The notes under the pieces were generated by a model. It was not told the origin of the DNA, searched no databases, and saw only the letters and a list, made by a program, of their open reading frames with translations. Positions 23,871-34,599 of a DNA stretch of 64,000 nucleotides are shown here, in pieces (position 1 is the stretch's first letter; each line of letters begins with the position of its first letter). The DNA is taken from NCBI GenBank assembly GCA_018873245.2, contig JAEMBT020000007.1:3157129-3221128 (forward strand), given 5' to 3'. The DNA comes from Archegozetes longisetosus. Its lineage: Eukaryota; Arthropoda; Arachnida; Sarcoptiformes; Trhypochthoniidae. The translations under genes and the position numbers were made by a program.

Positions 23871-24454
23871 CTTATTACCATTGATTCCTATGTATTTTGC
23901 CTATCAAATAAGTACTTTAACTGTCAAATTACTGAATGGATGGCAATAATATTGTTAATAAGGAAAAATTTCAAATTTTGAACAAAAAAGATAATCTGAA
24001 GTATCATATTTAAGAGTAAGTTTCTATATGTCAATAGTTCTAAATTTTCGTATCTGTCATATCTCCTAACAAATTTATTTAGAAATCCACTGAACTTAAA
24101 AGACATGATGGATACGAAAAATTACAACTATTGATATATAGAAACTTACTTTTAGATATATATGAAATTTCAGATTATCTTTTTTTTCAAATTGAATTGA
24201 AGTTTTTCATTGTTAACAATATTATTGCCATCCATTGAGTAATTTGAATGAATTAAAGTACATTTTGATAGGCAAAATACATAGGAATCAATAGTAATAA
24301 GCCATAGGAAATCACTCTTTGAGTGGTCATAACTCGTAAGTGTCTAGCGGTCAGCCTTTTTTATGTACCTTTTCAAACATCATATGACATGTTATTTATG
24401 CCATAAAAATATTTTTGAAATCGGTTATTACATAGTCCCGAACTTCCCTCGTTA

Positions 24455-25765
24455 GTTATACAGATATTCATAGATTTTAACTCAAGACTTATCTTCATTT
24501 TAAGTCAGGACTAGTTTTATCGCTCATTTAGTAAGTTTTTTAATGCTTCGAGAAAAGTTTAGAGTATTTCAGCTTAGATTCAAATTCAATGATAGATATT
24601 CAACTAAAAATCTTAACTTTGTTATCAACCACAAAGTAGCAAATATTTAAATTGCATATATTATTTGTTAATAATTTCGAATACATTTACAGTATTTTAC
24701 AAAAGAAATGTTCCCAAATCAATCATTTTCCAAAAATGAAGTTTTTACTTAATCATCTTAATTTCTTGTCATTTACGAGACTAAGTCTGAAGAATGTGTA
24801 CCTAAAATAAGAACATCTCATTTACTGATAAATTCACTGAAGTTTGAATTATAACTTATATGAAAAGCACTAACGAGTATCGATATTAATCTTATTTAAA
24901 ACAACACTTATATTAATATATTATATTTGCGGAAATGTTTATGAACACAGCTCCCTAATCATTTTGAACTTAGAAATTAAGGAAGGCGAGATAAAAGGGC
25001 TTATCTTCAATATTGTCAAAAATGATAATTCAAATTGTACTCAAGGGTAAACTTCTACTCAAGTATTAGGATAACGTAATGTTTTATCTATAAATGAAGA
25101 CACTTATCTTTATTATGCATCAGACTTATGAACACTCACTATAAGAATTTTGAAATAATTAAATGCATGCTCAATGCATAAAAGTTGCTAAAATGATCGA
25201 GAGAACTGCATCGATATTGATAGAAACGTAAAGATTACTTATAAAGTTAAGAATTATGCGAGAATGAGATATCTGAAGTTTGGGTAAGAACTGGTTATAA
25301 TGTTCTTTCTCTTAAAATCAGTTGATTTATTCAAATGCTTTTATCTCACATAATAATTGCTCTGAAAGAAAGTGCAAAATGATTTAGTAATAAAACTTGT
25401 TCTTTCTTGAAATAAAATTGGGCATAAAAAGTTATTTGGCCTTGATATCTACTAAAAACAGAAATAAATTGTTAGAATTGTACTTTTAAAATATAATTAT
25501 AAAAGAATGATATTAACTAATAACCTAATAAACAAAATATCGAATAAAAATTCCATTGAGAACATAAGTACAGAAGTACTTTATCAGAAAGAAGCATAAA
25601 TAAAAGATAAGTAATCCAGGCAGAACTTTCATTGAGTTACATATGTATATAGCTGTATATGTTAGATATGTATTTCACAGCCTTCAGTATTCAACGTGTA
25701 TCAAAAGTTGACTACTTCGTTCTTACGGTTTAGGTGCTGTCGATCATGTAATTACTAATTAGACA
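24455..25765. other. Intergenic, nothing recognised
   Basis: AT-rich, without recognisable genes, inverted repeats of note or paralogy to other parts of the window. Confidence 0.5.
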
Positions 25766-25808
25766 GACAATAAATGAAGAAAGATAACTGCTCCTCAAAT
25801 CATAGCCT

Positions 25809-26116
25809 TATCAACTGTAGATCTTGTCAAAATTTATAGCGGAAAAAATACTTTTACCGAAATTTCTTTTTCAGTAAACCAATGATTTTAGTGATCTATT
25901 CGTCGATCAATACGATAACGCACAGAGAATAAAAGATAATAGATTAATCATTAGTTTAAATACTCATAATTATCTAGAAGCTGAATTGATTGAAAGCATT
26001 GAGAATTTATTAAATGAAGATAAACTTTCTCTTAAAGTGAAAAAGATATCGTAAAGAATGCTAAAGCTAAAGAGCATTTTGAAAGTAAAAGAACCAATTA
26101 AAAGTATAATTAAATG
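25809..26116 (+). pseudogene. Old UGT relic (C-terminal end)
   Basis: The sequence aligns with the end of UGT exon 2: TVDLVKIYSGKNTFTEI corresponds to IVDLVITHGGNNTFTET, and LLNEDKLSLKVKKIS and SILKVKEPIKSII correspond to the last residues. Several stops and frame changes are present and the HGG motif has decayed. Upstream UGT sequence is gone. Confidence 0.8.
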
Positions 26117-26402
26117 AAAACTTTTGATTAAAAATACTTATCCATAAGTCCTGTGATATTTTATTGTAATAATACTATTCCTAATGTTTGTAAAACAACA
26201 TAAACATATAGTATCAAGACACTAAATACTAAGATTGTAGTTAAAATATTTTGCAACTCTCAATTAATGAAAGCAAAAATTTGAAATTTTATTTAGCAAT
26301 CAAAAATGAACATGTAATCCCATATTGAATTAGATTACAATAAATTTTTTAACAAATAAAACAATGCTAACTTAAGCACATATTTCAATAGAATAACAAG
26401 TA

Positions 26403-26572
26403 CTGTGACTTGTAATAAAAACTGGAGTAGTAAAAGTGTTGGCTTTACTGCAAACACCAAAACTTACAAATTTCAAGAGAAAAAGCTTTTCTTTTAAACT
26501 AAGTTTTTTAAGTTTTTGTGTTTGCAGTAAAGCCAACACTTTTACTACTCCAGTTTTTATTACAAGTCACAG
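26403..26572. mobile_element. MITE with near-perfect hairpin (170 bp)
   Basis: Begins CTGTGACTTGTAATAAAAAC and is complementary to its other end over about 55 bp without mismatch; TA on both sides (26401-26402, 26573-26574). It inserted at the left TA of the neighbouring MITE. Confidence 0.92.
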
Positions 26573-26574
26573 TA

Positions 26575-26830
26575 CAGTGCGATCATTTTAAGGGTTTGCA
26601 CCTAAAACGTAGTTGTAACGATTTTACCATAGGAGATAAAACACTTCTGTTTATCATGTATAAGAAATGTATGTGCGATTATCATTTGATTTAGTTAATC
26701 ATTGAGGAATACATTAAGATTTGAATGAATCATTTTCATTTGTGAATAAATCATTTATATATGCTTAACACTTCAAGTGTTTATCTATAATAGTCAAATT
26801 TAGGTGTAAACACTTAAAATGATCGGACTG
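26575..26830. mobile_element. MITE (256 bp), older than its neighbour
   Basis: Ends CAGTGCGATCATTTTAAG and the complement of CAGTCCGATCATTTTAAG. The target was TA, now TA at left and TG at right. The paralogous block near 32490 (ACAAATATTTCAAG) shows the empty site. Confidence 0.87.
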
Positions 26831-27298
26831 TGTTTCAAGAATCGATAAAAAATGTTGAGATAATTAAGTGCAAAACATTAAATAAAAAAGAAATACTGTT
26901 ATTTTTAATAGATTTAATTAGCTATGAATATAAACGAAGTGTACATGAAATTAAAAAGTGAAAAGTAGAGTCCGATAAAAACGTGGCTATTGCGTCAAAT
27001 TTAGTTAGCAGTTTTGTTACAATTATTAACACATTGAAGGGAAATGCAATAGAATTTTGCGATAAATTAGACCTTATTTGAAATAGAAATAAGCTAAATA
27101 AGACTTAATTAAACATGCAACTATCATGTCATAGCCATTATCATCTATTGCTAATCAAGATTTAAAGGTCTGAAACGGCTCTTAAATTGAGTATTACAAT
27201 CGTGAACAGTGTATGGCTAAGTAGATAGATAATCTTTATATCAACTAAACGAAATAAATCAAGAATATGAGTGCACAACGACTCAAACTGAAAATAAG

Positions 27299-27306
27299 TA
27301 TAAAAG
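27299..27306 (+). promoter_or_regulatory. TATA box of UGT copy 3
   Basis: TATAAAAG within AAGTATAAAAGCGTTGG, 108 bp before the ATG at 27414. The same motif in the same context precedes the other plus-strand UGTs. Confidence 0.7.
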
Positions 27307-27413
27307 CGTTGGATTTTAACGAGATCACCCATAAAGTACTTTATGAATCATAGTTACTAATAGATATCTCATTAAAAAAATTCGCAAAACTGTTAAAGTC
27401 AATTAGAGTCAAT

Positions 27414-28775
27414 ATGCATCAAAGGTTGACAATACTTTTCGCTCCGGTCGATGCTGTGGGACACGTAAACGCATGTATTGGTATTGCAGAAGTATTAAGA
27501 GATAGAGGACATAGAATTGTGTTTGCTGTAAGTGACAACTGGAGGGGAAAGCTCAACATTCATCAATTCGAAGAAGAAATAATAGTGTTTCCAGAGAGCA
27601 AACCAATTGAAGATCCAGCAAAGTTTTGGGCAGAACTATGTTTTAAGGCAGGAATGTTTGGTTCTTCATCACCAATAGAGAAGATGAAGAAAAGGGCTGG
27701 CGATGGCTTTAAGCAACTAATTAATAGATACCGAACTTCAGACCCATTGATGAAAGAGATTGTCGCAAGAGTAAAACCTGATATCATAATTGTTGATGGC
27801 TTAGTTTGGATGCCATCACTTATGAATTCTGGTATTCCATGGGTTTGGTCTCTGAGTTGCAATCCTTTGTATGTCGATAATGCTGTAGATGACGAAAGGC
27901 TTCCACCATCATCTTCAGGTTTGATAAGAAAACATTTTGAATAATATAGAAAAATTAGAAGAAAAAATTTTTTTTCAATAGGTTATGCAACAAATGGTGA
28001 TATAAAAGAGTGGAAAGAGTTCAGACAAATTAGAAAAGACACGATGAGAGATATCTGGAATTCCTATAATAATTGGATAATATCTGAAGGGTTTGATTCA
28101 TTGCCTGAAGATAAGTTTATTACTACTTCTCCTTATCTGAACATTTATATGTATCCTGAGGAAGTCGATTACACAGATATAAGACGATTACCATCGAATT
28201 GGCATCGATTCGATTGTTTCAAGAGATCTGGAAACGAAGACAGTTTCGAAATTCCAGAGAAGTTGAAGAATAAATCTGGAAAATTGATTTATCTTTCAAT
28301 GGGATCAATGGGTGGTGCAGATGTTAAGCTCATGAAGAGATTGGTTTCAATGTTATCAAAATGTGAACATCGGTTTATTGTATCGAAAGGTCCACTTCAT
28401 GAACAATACGAATTGGCAGACAATATGTGGGGAGAGAAAACTGTTCCTCAAATCAAAGTGTTACCGATTGTAGATCTTGTTATAACTCATGGTGGAAACA
28501 ATACCTTTACTGAAACCTTGTATTTCGGTAAACCAATGATTGTAATGCCCCTATTTGTTGATCAATTCGATAACGCACAAAGAATTGAGGAAAAGGGATT
28601 AGGTATAAGACTAGATCCATATGAATGTACAGAATCTGAATTACTTGATAGTATTGATAAATTGTTAAACGATGAAAATCTTGCCTCGAAATTGAAAAAA
28701 ATGTCTAAACGAATACAAACATCAAATAGCATAACTAAAGTTACAGAACTTATTGAAGGTCTAGTCAACTATTAA
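27414..28775 (+). CDS. UDP-glycosyltransferase, bacterial-type mite UGT (copy 3)
   Basis: Exons 27414-27918 and 27982-28775, 63-bp phase-1 intron, 432 residues. N-terminal half: LTILFAPVDAVGHVNACIGI with the catalytic His, and IIIVDGLVWMPS. C-terminal half: VDLVITHGGNNTFTETLYFG and PLFVDQFDNAQR. It has no signal peptide and no C-terminal anchor. A clean TATA box, intact frame and intact motifs make it a likely active enzyme using a UDP-sugar on small lipophilic acceptors. It is the first plus-strand gene of the cluster and directly follows segmental duplication block A. A polyadenylation signal AATAAA overlaps the end of the frame. Confidence 0.94.
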
Positions 28776-28789
28776 TAAAATTTTTTAAA

Positions 28790-29326
28790 ATTTTATATAA
28801 TTCAACATAAGTGGTTCGATGCTTTCTAAATAAAAATCATGATTAAATTTGTGTTCTCATTCAAATTTCCGGTTGGTAAACATAAGTCAAAGTCTATATA
28901 TCAAACTTGAAAGTCGTAAAGTACTGGTGTAATTACTTGAAAAAGTAAAGGGCTTTAAATTATATTTTATACTCTGCTCAGCATTTCACTCAATATAAAG
29001 TTAACCGAGTACTGTTAACAGAGCTCTTTTATCATAAAATGATATTGGAGTTGACCAATATTTATCAATACTATAAGTTTTCACTTATATCACTTAAAGA
29101 AATGTGTGATGTTTAATCAATTAATAAATAATTAAGAATTCTCTTATTTATTGCACACCAAATTGAATAGAAAAAAATTTTAGTCAATAATTGCAAACTA
29201 ATGCATTAATAGTTTAACAATTATTTTTCATATAGTCTTGTTTTTTAGTACAATTGAAGGTGTTAGTCGAAAATTAGCCTTTCAGCAAACTTTCAAAATT
29301 TAAAAGGCTTATTAGAGAAGTCTAAA
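28790..29326. other. Intergenic, 3' of UGT copy 3
   Basis: AT-rich without recognisable features. Confidence 0.5.
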
Positions 29327-29736
29327 GCTGGATCCACAGCAGTGCAATTTTCATGCGGCGTGACACGACGCAACGCGATGGATTGCTAGCAAAATTTAAT
29401 ACGATACTTTATACGCGATAAGTTGCGTGCAACCCTTATCCACAATATTAGGACATCGCATTTAAATAATATTTAATACAAACTCTAGGGCCACCTCGTA
29501 TAATTTACATATGTTTCGCTTTTGTTTTGTTTGTTTTTATTTTAATGTTGTCATTGTATTCAGACTATTTTTATTGGTTGTTATATCAAAATCGTCGCAT
29601 AAAGTTGGAATAAGTTTAACTCCTTCTCAGGAGATGAGCGATGTCTCATGAAGAAGAATTTCAAGCGACGATCACAGGATGACAATCATCATAGATTGCA
29701 AGCGGCGCATTGCACTGCTGTCGACCCGGCTTGAGA
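29327..29736. mobile_element. GC-richer inverted-repeat element, family unknown
   Basis: The left end (AGCTGGATCCACAGCAGTG) and right end (CACTGCTGTCGACCCGGCT) are imperfect complements over about 28-35 bp, followed by CpG-rich subterminal sequence unlike the neighbourhood. No open frame. I could not identify a target duplication. Confidence 0.55.
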
Positions 29737-30671
29737 AAATGCTTAAATCTTTAGAACTGAAATTCACTCATTACAATCAACTTATTACAAACGCTTATCT
29801 CTCTTAAACTTTTTATCATAATAAACATTTTTCGCATGAAATGTTTGAAAAATCTAATGAAAAAATAGTAAAATTTGTCAAAAAAGGAAAATTGAATGAG
29901 AAAAGTAACTGAAATAAATTGTAAAATTTAAATAGAGACTTTTGATTGTAATAAAACTATTCATCAGAAATTAATTTTTGTAAAGATTTTAGTAGCAATT
30001 TTCATTTTTTCAAAATAAATAAATAAAATTTACTCAAAGTATAAATAATTTGTTTTTCATTTAACTTATAACAAGTGAAAGAATTAAACTTTTTAAGATA
30101 GAATTTTATCAATGAATCGTTTGAAAAATATTTTGTGATAAGTATTTTGCGATGAATCGAGGATTATATTACTAATGAATTTAATTGTCACTAGGAAAAC
30201 CCGTATTGAGCTCTAAGTATTTTTACCGAACATTTCGTGTAATCATTTTTTACTTTTAGTACAATTATTGTTCAAACTATACAATGTATTATAGGATTTT
30301 GAATTTATTGTTTAGGAACATATTCAACAATCTTATAGATATCCAAGAGTTTTTCATAAGATATGGGTAGAAGTTTTTCATACGCAGGATCATTTTATAA
30401 AACTAAACGTTCTTAAAGCGTGATTAGCACTTAATCTCTAAAAAGCGCAAACTCTGGTTCAGTTTTGAAAAAGCTTTCTCATATATTCGTTCGTTCTCAA
30501 AAAGGGCTAGATAATTAAACATTGGTCTTCGATCTTACTTTATCTTTCAATTATTATAAGCCTTTCAGGTTTCAAAAGTCAGGCAAGGAAACATTTCGAC
30601 TTCCATGCATGACATCTATAACAAACTTTATACGGACAATAAATGAAGAAAGATAACTGCTCCTTAAGCCT

Positions 30672-30790
30672 TAGCGATTGTAGATCTTGTCAAAGTTTAT
30701 GGTGGGAAAAATATTTTTACCGACATCTTTTTTAGTAAACCATAAAAAGTATTTTGAAAATAAAAGAATCAGTTAAAAGTATTATTAAAC
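30672..30790 (+). pseudogene. UGT relic, further deleted sister of the 25.8-kb relic
   Basis: IVDLVKVYGGKNIFTDI-like codons followed, after an internal deletion compared with 25809-26116, by the last codons before the shared 3' flank (CATAAGTCCTGTGATATTTT). Confidence 0.75.
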
Positions 30791-30849
30791 GAAAACTTTG
30801 GATTGAAGAATATTTATTCATAAGTCCTGTGATATTTTATTGTAATAGT

Positions 30850-31567
30850 TAAGAACCGGTAAATCACCGACAGCACCTTTTTTCTAAGTATAAATATCGA
30901 GCTCTAAGTTAAATATGAGTTTGAATGATATAATGAGTGTCTTGTATTTAAGAGTTTTTATCACCTTTTATCACCGAAAGCTCCATTCGTGCACCGAATC
31001 ACTGTTTTCATCTATTTTTGCACCTTTTTCAATAATTTTTTGAATTCCTCTATTCTGGAATAATTTTAATTGATTTAATTTTTTGGTAAATGATTAGTAG
31101 ACAACCCCTCAAAACTTTCTATAATTAAATCATTTGTTATAACATATGATATGACTTTTAAGTTTTTAATGTCTTTAGTTTTAATTTTGTATTAGCAATA
31201 ATACAGATCTAATATCTTTCACTTCAAATGAAAAGAGCTTCGATTTCAAACTTAAAACAGCGTTTACGCCACTAGTCACAGTAAATGTTGAGAGATCTTT
31301 CATGAGATTCAAAAGAATACAAGAAATTCGTCCAAACATTACCGTTAGTAACATGAAAATGTTGAATATCATTGAATATAATTATAATAATGAACATTTT
31401 AACTAGTTTTGCATTGTTTTATACTTAGTTTTCATCGATTATCAATAAACTTCGGAGTTTTTCTGCACCTTTTTTTGCACCAGTTTTTTTGCGCCGTTTT
31501 TTCAGTTTTTAAGCACCGAATTACCCCACGTTTCACCAAAATTTTTGCACCAAATTTCCGGTTCTTA
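30850..31567 (+). mobile_element. Internally deleted hAT element
   Basis: Ends TAAGAACCGG(T)AAAT and complement, flanked by the perfect 8-bp duplication GTAATAGT (30842-30849, 31568-31575). Near 31245-31390 the plus strand still reads FKLKTAFTPLVTVNVERSF then MKMLNIIEYNYNN, the hAT C-terminal dimerisation region. The N-terminal and catalytic parts are absent. Copy 1 of the duplication has the empty site. Confidence 0.88.
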
Positions 31568-31610
31568 GTAATAGTACTATTCCTAATATTTGTAAAACAA
31601 CATAAACATA

Positions 31611-31766
31611 TGAAGCCGTGTGTGTGAGATAGACAATGTACTATAACATAGCGTACTATCAAAGGGTTCTAACATTTAAGTGAATGTTTGTTCATAAAGT
31701 TATGTACTTAACTTATTAGTTATTACTAAACTTTTTAGTGCTTTTAAATATGAACTTTAATGTATT

Positions 31767-31826
<60 letters not shown>

Positions 31827-31833
31827 TCACACA

Positions 31834-31873
<40 letters not shown>

Positions 31874-31880
31874 CTTCCAT
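31611..31880. mobile_element. Inserted block with microsatellite, imperfect inverted ends
   Basis: Absent from the paralogous block. Ends TGAAGCCGTGTGTGTG and CACACACAAACGCTTCC are imperfect complements, with ATA at both borders. The interior holds the (TC)n(AC)n tract. Confidence 0.55.
31771..31869. repeat. (TC)n(AC)n compound microsatellite
   Basis: About 40 bp of TC units followed by about 60 bp of AC units with two ACTC interruptions. Homopurine/homopyrimidine and alternating purine-pyrimidine tracts can adopt non-B DNA; that is general knowledge, not shown here. Confidence 0.97.
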
Positions 31881-31913
31881 ATCGTATCAAGAAACTAAAT
31901 ACTAAGACCGTAA

Positions 31914-32320
31914 AGAGGCAGAAGATGAGTTCAATTTTTTAGCATTAACCCTTTTATCTTCTGGATTCATACTAGCTATCCCTTATAATCATAGTTCCTT
32001 ATACTCATAATCATTCCTTTATATACGTGCTCATCATTTCCCTTATGTCTAAATTATTATTAATGTTTTGTACTTTAAGTAACTACCAATCTTATTAATT
32101 GAACTATCGTTACTATAATAGTGTGCGCGTATGCACACTATAAATGCTATAAAAGTCTTAGATCTTTAATAATAATTATTGTGTATCTCTCATTGAGAGT
32201 CACTGTCCACCAGTGAAGAAATCTCACTTTTGATTATTTAAGGAGTGTTTGTGTTATATGAATCTTCCGAGAGATTGGCCCCGTCGTTCGTATATTTATC
32301 AACGATTCAAGGTCGCGCTT
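31914..32320. mobile_element. 407-bp insertion of unknown class (possible solo LTR)
   Basis: Flanked by AAGACCGTAA (31904-31913) and AAGATCGTAA (32321-32330), a 10-bp repeat with one difference; the paralogous block has one copy of this site. No inverted ends. It contains CTATAAAAG near 32150 and is more GC-rich than its surroundings, which recalls an LTR promoter, but the ends are not TG...CA. Classification is open. Confidence 0.4.
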
Positions 32321-32945
32321 AAGATCGTAATTTAAATATTTTTAAACTTTCACTTATTGCAAAGAAAAGATTTGAAATTTTATTTAGCAATTAAGAATGA
32401 ACATGTAACCCATGTTCAATTAGATTGCAATAATTTTTAACAAATAAAATAATCTTAACTTAAGCACTTATTTCAACCGACTAACAAATATTTCAAGAAT
32501 AAGAAAAAAGTTTAGATAATTAAGTGCAAAAAAATAAATACAAAAGAAATTCTATTATTTTTAATAAATTTTAACTAACTTTAAATAGAGACGAAGTGTA
32601 CATTAAATCAAAAAAGTGAAAAGCAGAGTCTGATAAAGAGACGGCTGTTGAATCAAATTTAGTTAACAATTTTATTGCACTTATTAACACATTGAAGGAA
32701 AGTGCGATAGAATTTAGTGATAAGTTAGACTTTATATGAAATAAAGATAAGTTAAAAAAGGAACAATTAAATATGCAACTATCATGTAGTATGCCATTAT
32801 CATCTATTGCTAATCAAGATTTAGAGGTCTGAAACGGCTCCCAAATAGAGTTAACAGTATATCGCTAAGTAGATAGATAATCTTTATGTCAACTAAACAA
32901 AATAAATTAAGAATATAAGTGCACAAGAATCAAACTGGAAATAAG

Positions 32946-32953
32946 TATAAAAG
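32946..32953 (+). promoter_or_regulatory. Orphan UGT TATA box
   Basis: TATAAAAG in the same AAGTATAAAAGCATTGG context as the UGT promoters, at the end of duplication block A copy 2. Homology stops about 30 bp further on and no UGT follows, so the gene was lost or never included. Confidence 0.65.
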
Positions 32954-32989
32954 CATTGGATTTTAACGAGATCACTCATAAAGCGAGAC

Positions 32990-34384
32990 AGTCATAGCTT
33001 GCAAAAGTCTTGAACTTATACTGTATAAGTTCATATACTAGTAATCATAAATTCTCGATTATTCTTGTAAAACTAATAATAGTTTGAACCTTTTTTAATA
33101 CATAATCCCACATAAAGAAAGTATATAAGAACTAACAATAAGCTAATGTTAGTTTTTTCTTTGTTCGTTCAGCTCTAAATGACAATACTCATAGGAAATT
33201 TTCTAAAATCATAGTCTAACTGTTTAATACTTACGTTGTTGAAAATACTTATTATTTGAGTAAATGTGCCTTTTTGTTCAGTTTAGAATTTCTCAAAATT
33301 AAATTTAAGTTTCTAATCCTTAGTCGAAACTTCCCAGTTTAAAATGAATGGGTGGTCACTCAAAAATGTTTAATATATCATAACGTACCGTTCAATATAC
33401 TTAACTGTTAACTAAAACCTCGATTTGCAGTTATTTTCAACAAACGATGGAGCCTGTAAGAGGAACCTCTTCTCTATCTCTAAATATCGGGTATTCGTTA
33501 TAAAAGTATCTTCAAAGTATATCAAAACTTTTCCTGAGTCGTTTTGATAACAAGTTATGAATAATAATGAGAATAATTGAGTATATTTTGAACTTTTTAT
33601 AGGTTAAATTCACACATAAGTCATATGTACTGTTATTAACGATGCCAAGTCTCGATGAATTGACCGTTCCCAGGCAGTTAAATTAATCTCTGAGCCTCAA
33701 CAATAGCAAAGGGCCCAAATGTCTAGTAATAGTCATATTAGTAGACCCTTTTCTGTCAAAACACAGAGATATGCACTGACTGTACCGGTCAAATCCTTGA
33801 AATTTGGCAACGCTAACTATAAAACAATTTAAAACAAAGTAAACACTATTTTTTAATTACTCATACGAATAGAATGAATAAAAATTGAAATTAACATTTC
33901 TAAAGTTTACTAATCAGTCAATGCAGATATTGTGTTCTTAAAAAATCATTTACTTAAATCATATAACCGCAAATCTTAAAAAACTTTTATAGCAAACACC
34001 GGATATCAAAAGAGCTTATTAAGCACTAATATTATGTTGTATTTGACGCTTTAGTCATTCAATATTTTTTTGAATCTGGGCCTTAAACTTTAGATTATGT
34101 GTATGCGAAGTACTAAGCACTATATTTACATTGAAAGGGAGTTCAGATTATTAACAGTTTAGAACTAGTCTAACTTTTCACAACTTTATCAAACTTATCT
34201 GAACAAATGCCTTAGTGCATACGTTGACGTTTTAGTCACAAGCATAAGACCCAAATTAAAAAATAAATTCGATTAGTCGATGAGGCAAATTGACTAAAAC
34301 TTAATATTGAATATCAAGTTTTGATTTAGGTTTATCATTATTGATAAGCCCTTATGATCTTTAAAAGTAGAAAAGAGGCAGTTA
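32990..34384. other. Intergenic, one MITE only
   Basis: Apart from the small element at about 33636-33819 I see no gene or repeat. Confidence 0.45.
33636..33819. mobile_element. Small MITE, sister of the one at 38216
   Basis: Starts AACGATGCCAAGTCTC and ends GAAATTTGGCAACGCTAA; the whole ~180 bp resembles 38216-38399 (shared GGACCC/AGACCCTTTTCT centre). Boundaries are approximate and I did not find its target duplication. Confidence 0.7.
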
Positions 34385-34595
34385 CCCCTACAATAGCACT
34401 TACTGACATATATAATCAGTACTCCTTTAAGTACTAATAAAAGGAGTAAACATTAATATGTATACAAAATATCCATTTAATTAATATATAATCAAACCAA
34501 ATGCATATTTTTGCATACATATTAATGTTTACTCCTTTTATATTAGTACTTAAAGGAGTACTGACTATATATGTCAATAAGTGCTATTGTGGGAG
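34385..34595. mobile_element. Hairpin MITE (211 bp)
   Basis: Arms of about 85 bp (CAATAGCACTTACTGACATA and complement), TA at both borders (34383-34384, 34596-34597). Non-coding. Confidence 0.88.
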
Positions 34596-34599
34596 TATA

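Larger units (their letters stand above)
21781..24451. mobile_element. Long-arm foldback element interrupted by a hAT
   Basis: Starts CGAGGGAAGTTCGGGACT and ends with its exact complement, flanked by TTA on both sides (21778-21780 and 24452-24454), like PIF/Harbinger target sites. Without the inserted hAT it is about 730 bp and almost entirely two inverted arms of about 340 bp. No coding capacity of its own. Confidence 0.88.
25766..27336 (+). repeat. Segmental duplication A, copy 1
   Basis: From GACAATAAATGAAGAAAG to CATAAAG this block is paralogous to 30635-32983. Each copy runs from a decayed UGT C-terminus to the promoter of a following UGT. In this copy two MITEs have inserted (26403-26830); the other copy has the empty site. 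Confidence 0.9.
30635..32983 (+). repeat. Segmental duplication A, copy 2
   Basis: Paralogous to 25766-27336. It carries three insertions absent from the other copy (30850-31567, about 31611-31880 and 31914-32320). The copy ends at the UGT promoter; the UGT gene that should follow is missing. Confidence 0.9.

Noticed and set aside
31760-31942. Open frame translating to serine-leucine and threonine-histidine runs
   Set aside because: It is only the TC/AC microsatellite in translation.
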